A DNA stretch of 42,860 bases from Porticoccaceae bacterium (GTDB lineage: Bacteria; Pseudomonadota; Gammaproteobacteria; Pseudomonadales; Porticoccaceae): contig JABJOY010000061.1 in assembly GCA_018664075.1 (NCBI GenBank), positions 1 to 42,860 of the forward strand. Direction: 5' to 3'. Under the pieces are notes generated by a model, which made no database searches, was not told where the DNA came from, and saw only the letters and a program-made list of their open reading frames with translations. Of this stretch, positions 42,563 through 42,860 are shown piece by piece. Made by a program: the position numbers and the translations under genes. The first letter of the stretch is position 1. Each line of letters opens with the position of its first letter.

Positions 42563-42860
42563 ATGGATGTTCAGGGCCTCAAAGTGCTCGTCATAGACGA
42601 CAGCAATACTATCAGACGTACCGCAGAAACGTTGCTGGCAAAAGCTGGCTGTAATGTGGCTACCGCTTCCGACGGTTTTGATTCATTAGCCAAAATCGTC
42701 GATATCAAACCAGATGTGATATTTATCGACATTATGATGCCACGTCTTGATGGCTATCAGACGTGCGCATTAATTAAAAACAACGATGAGTTCAAATCCA
42801 CTCCGGTCATTATGTTATCGAGTAAAGATGGCCTGTTTGATAAGGCTAAGGGGCGGATAG
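42563..42860 (+). CDS. pilG: Twitching motility response regulator PilG (partial, runs off window)
   Basis: CheY-like single-domain regulator of the Pil-Chp chemosensory pathway controlling type IV pili. The first 99 codons are present: VLVIDDSNTIRRTAETLL (acidic pair Asp12/Asp13), the phospho-acceptor Asp56 in FIDIMMPRLDGYQTCALIKNN and Lys88 in VIMLSSKDGLFDKAKGR. The match to Pseudomonas PilG is very close. GTG codons at 42551 and 42554 are in frame upstream, but ATG 42563 gives the usual N-terminus. Confidence 0.95.
   Translation, partial: MDVQGLKVLVIDDSNTIRRTAETLLAKAGCNVATASDGFDSLAKIVDIKPDVIFIDIMMPRLDGYQTCALIKNNDEFKSTPVIMLSSKDGLFDKAKGRI

Overview
The window is chromosomal core DNA from a gammaproteobacterium, about 50% GC by eye, most likely a marine member of the Pseudomonadales/Cellvibrionales group. 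The evidence is the gene set and its order: mutM, coaD, rsmD, ftsY-ftsE-ftsX-rpoH, trmB; metX-metW-DUF4426-rdgB-hemW; yggT-proC-yggS-pilT-pilU; ruvX-yqgE-tonB-gshB-pilG. As far as I recall, these blocks sit in the same order in Pseudomonas. The algQ/dsbB and ubiD/rho/trxA neighbourhoods also look Pseudomonas-like but are spliced between those blocks here. The exact genus cannot be fixed from the sequence alone.

Layout. 1-2690: flagellar filament region on the minus strand, with a partial flagellin, a complete flagellin and flaG. Readable promoters suggest that flagellin 1 and flaG use sigma-28 and flagellin 2 uses sigma-54 with an IHF site and a repeat array upstream. 2795-6111: TRAP transporter membrane subunits, a YciA-type thioesterase and a lysophospholipase-like hydrolase. 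6205-7106: an in-frame chimera of an ECF sigma factor head and a TonB-dependent receptor tail, then a lone exbD. 7290-15000: DNA repair, CoA synthesis, rRNA/tRNA methylation, the ftsYEX-rpoH cluster and an FKBP lipoprotein. 15072-19673 (minus): algQ, dsbB-lrgA-lrgB, acpH, gshA and a small unknown gene. 19749-22927: DJ-1 protein, LplT-like MFS, GNAT, RibD-like reductase. 23059-29659: ubiD, rho, trxA, a membrane VTT/flavin oxidoreductase fusion and a cation efflux protein. 29744-33733: the methionine operon metX-metW-DUF4426-rdgB-hemW. 33930-39437: tas-type reductase, yggT/proC/yggS and the twitching ATPases pilT-pilU. 39454-42860: ruvX, yqgE, a TonB-like gene, gshB and the start of pilG.

Themes. 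Motility is over-represented: flagellar filament at the left, type IV pilus retraction and the PilG response regulator at the right. Thiol/redox functions recur (dsbB, gshA, gshB, trxA, the DJ-1 protein, the disulfide oxidoreductase fusion). Most genes are ordinary housekeeping genes. I see no CRISPR array, prophage, insertion sequence, tRNA or rRNA. The most unusual items are the sigma/TonB-receptor chimera, the two-sigma control of the paired flagellins with its upstream repeat array, the VTT-oxidoreductase fusion, and lrgA, which has no ordinary start codon at the expected place.
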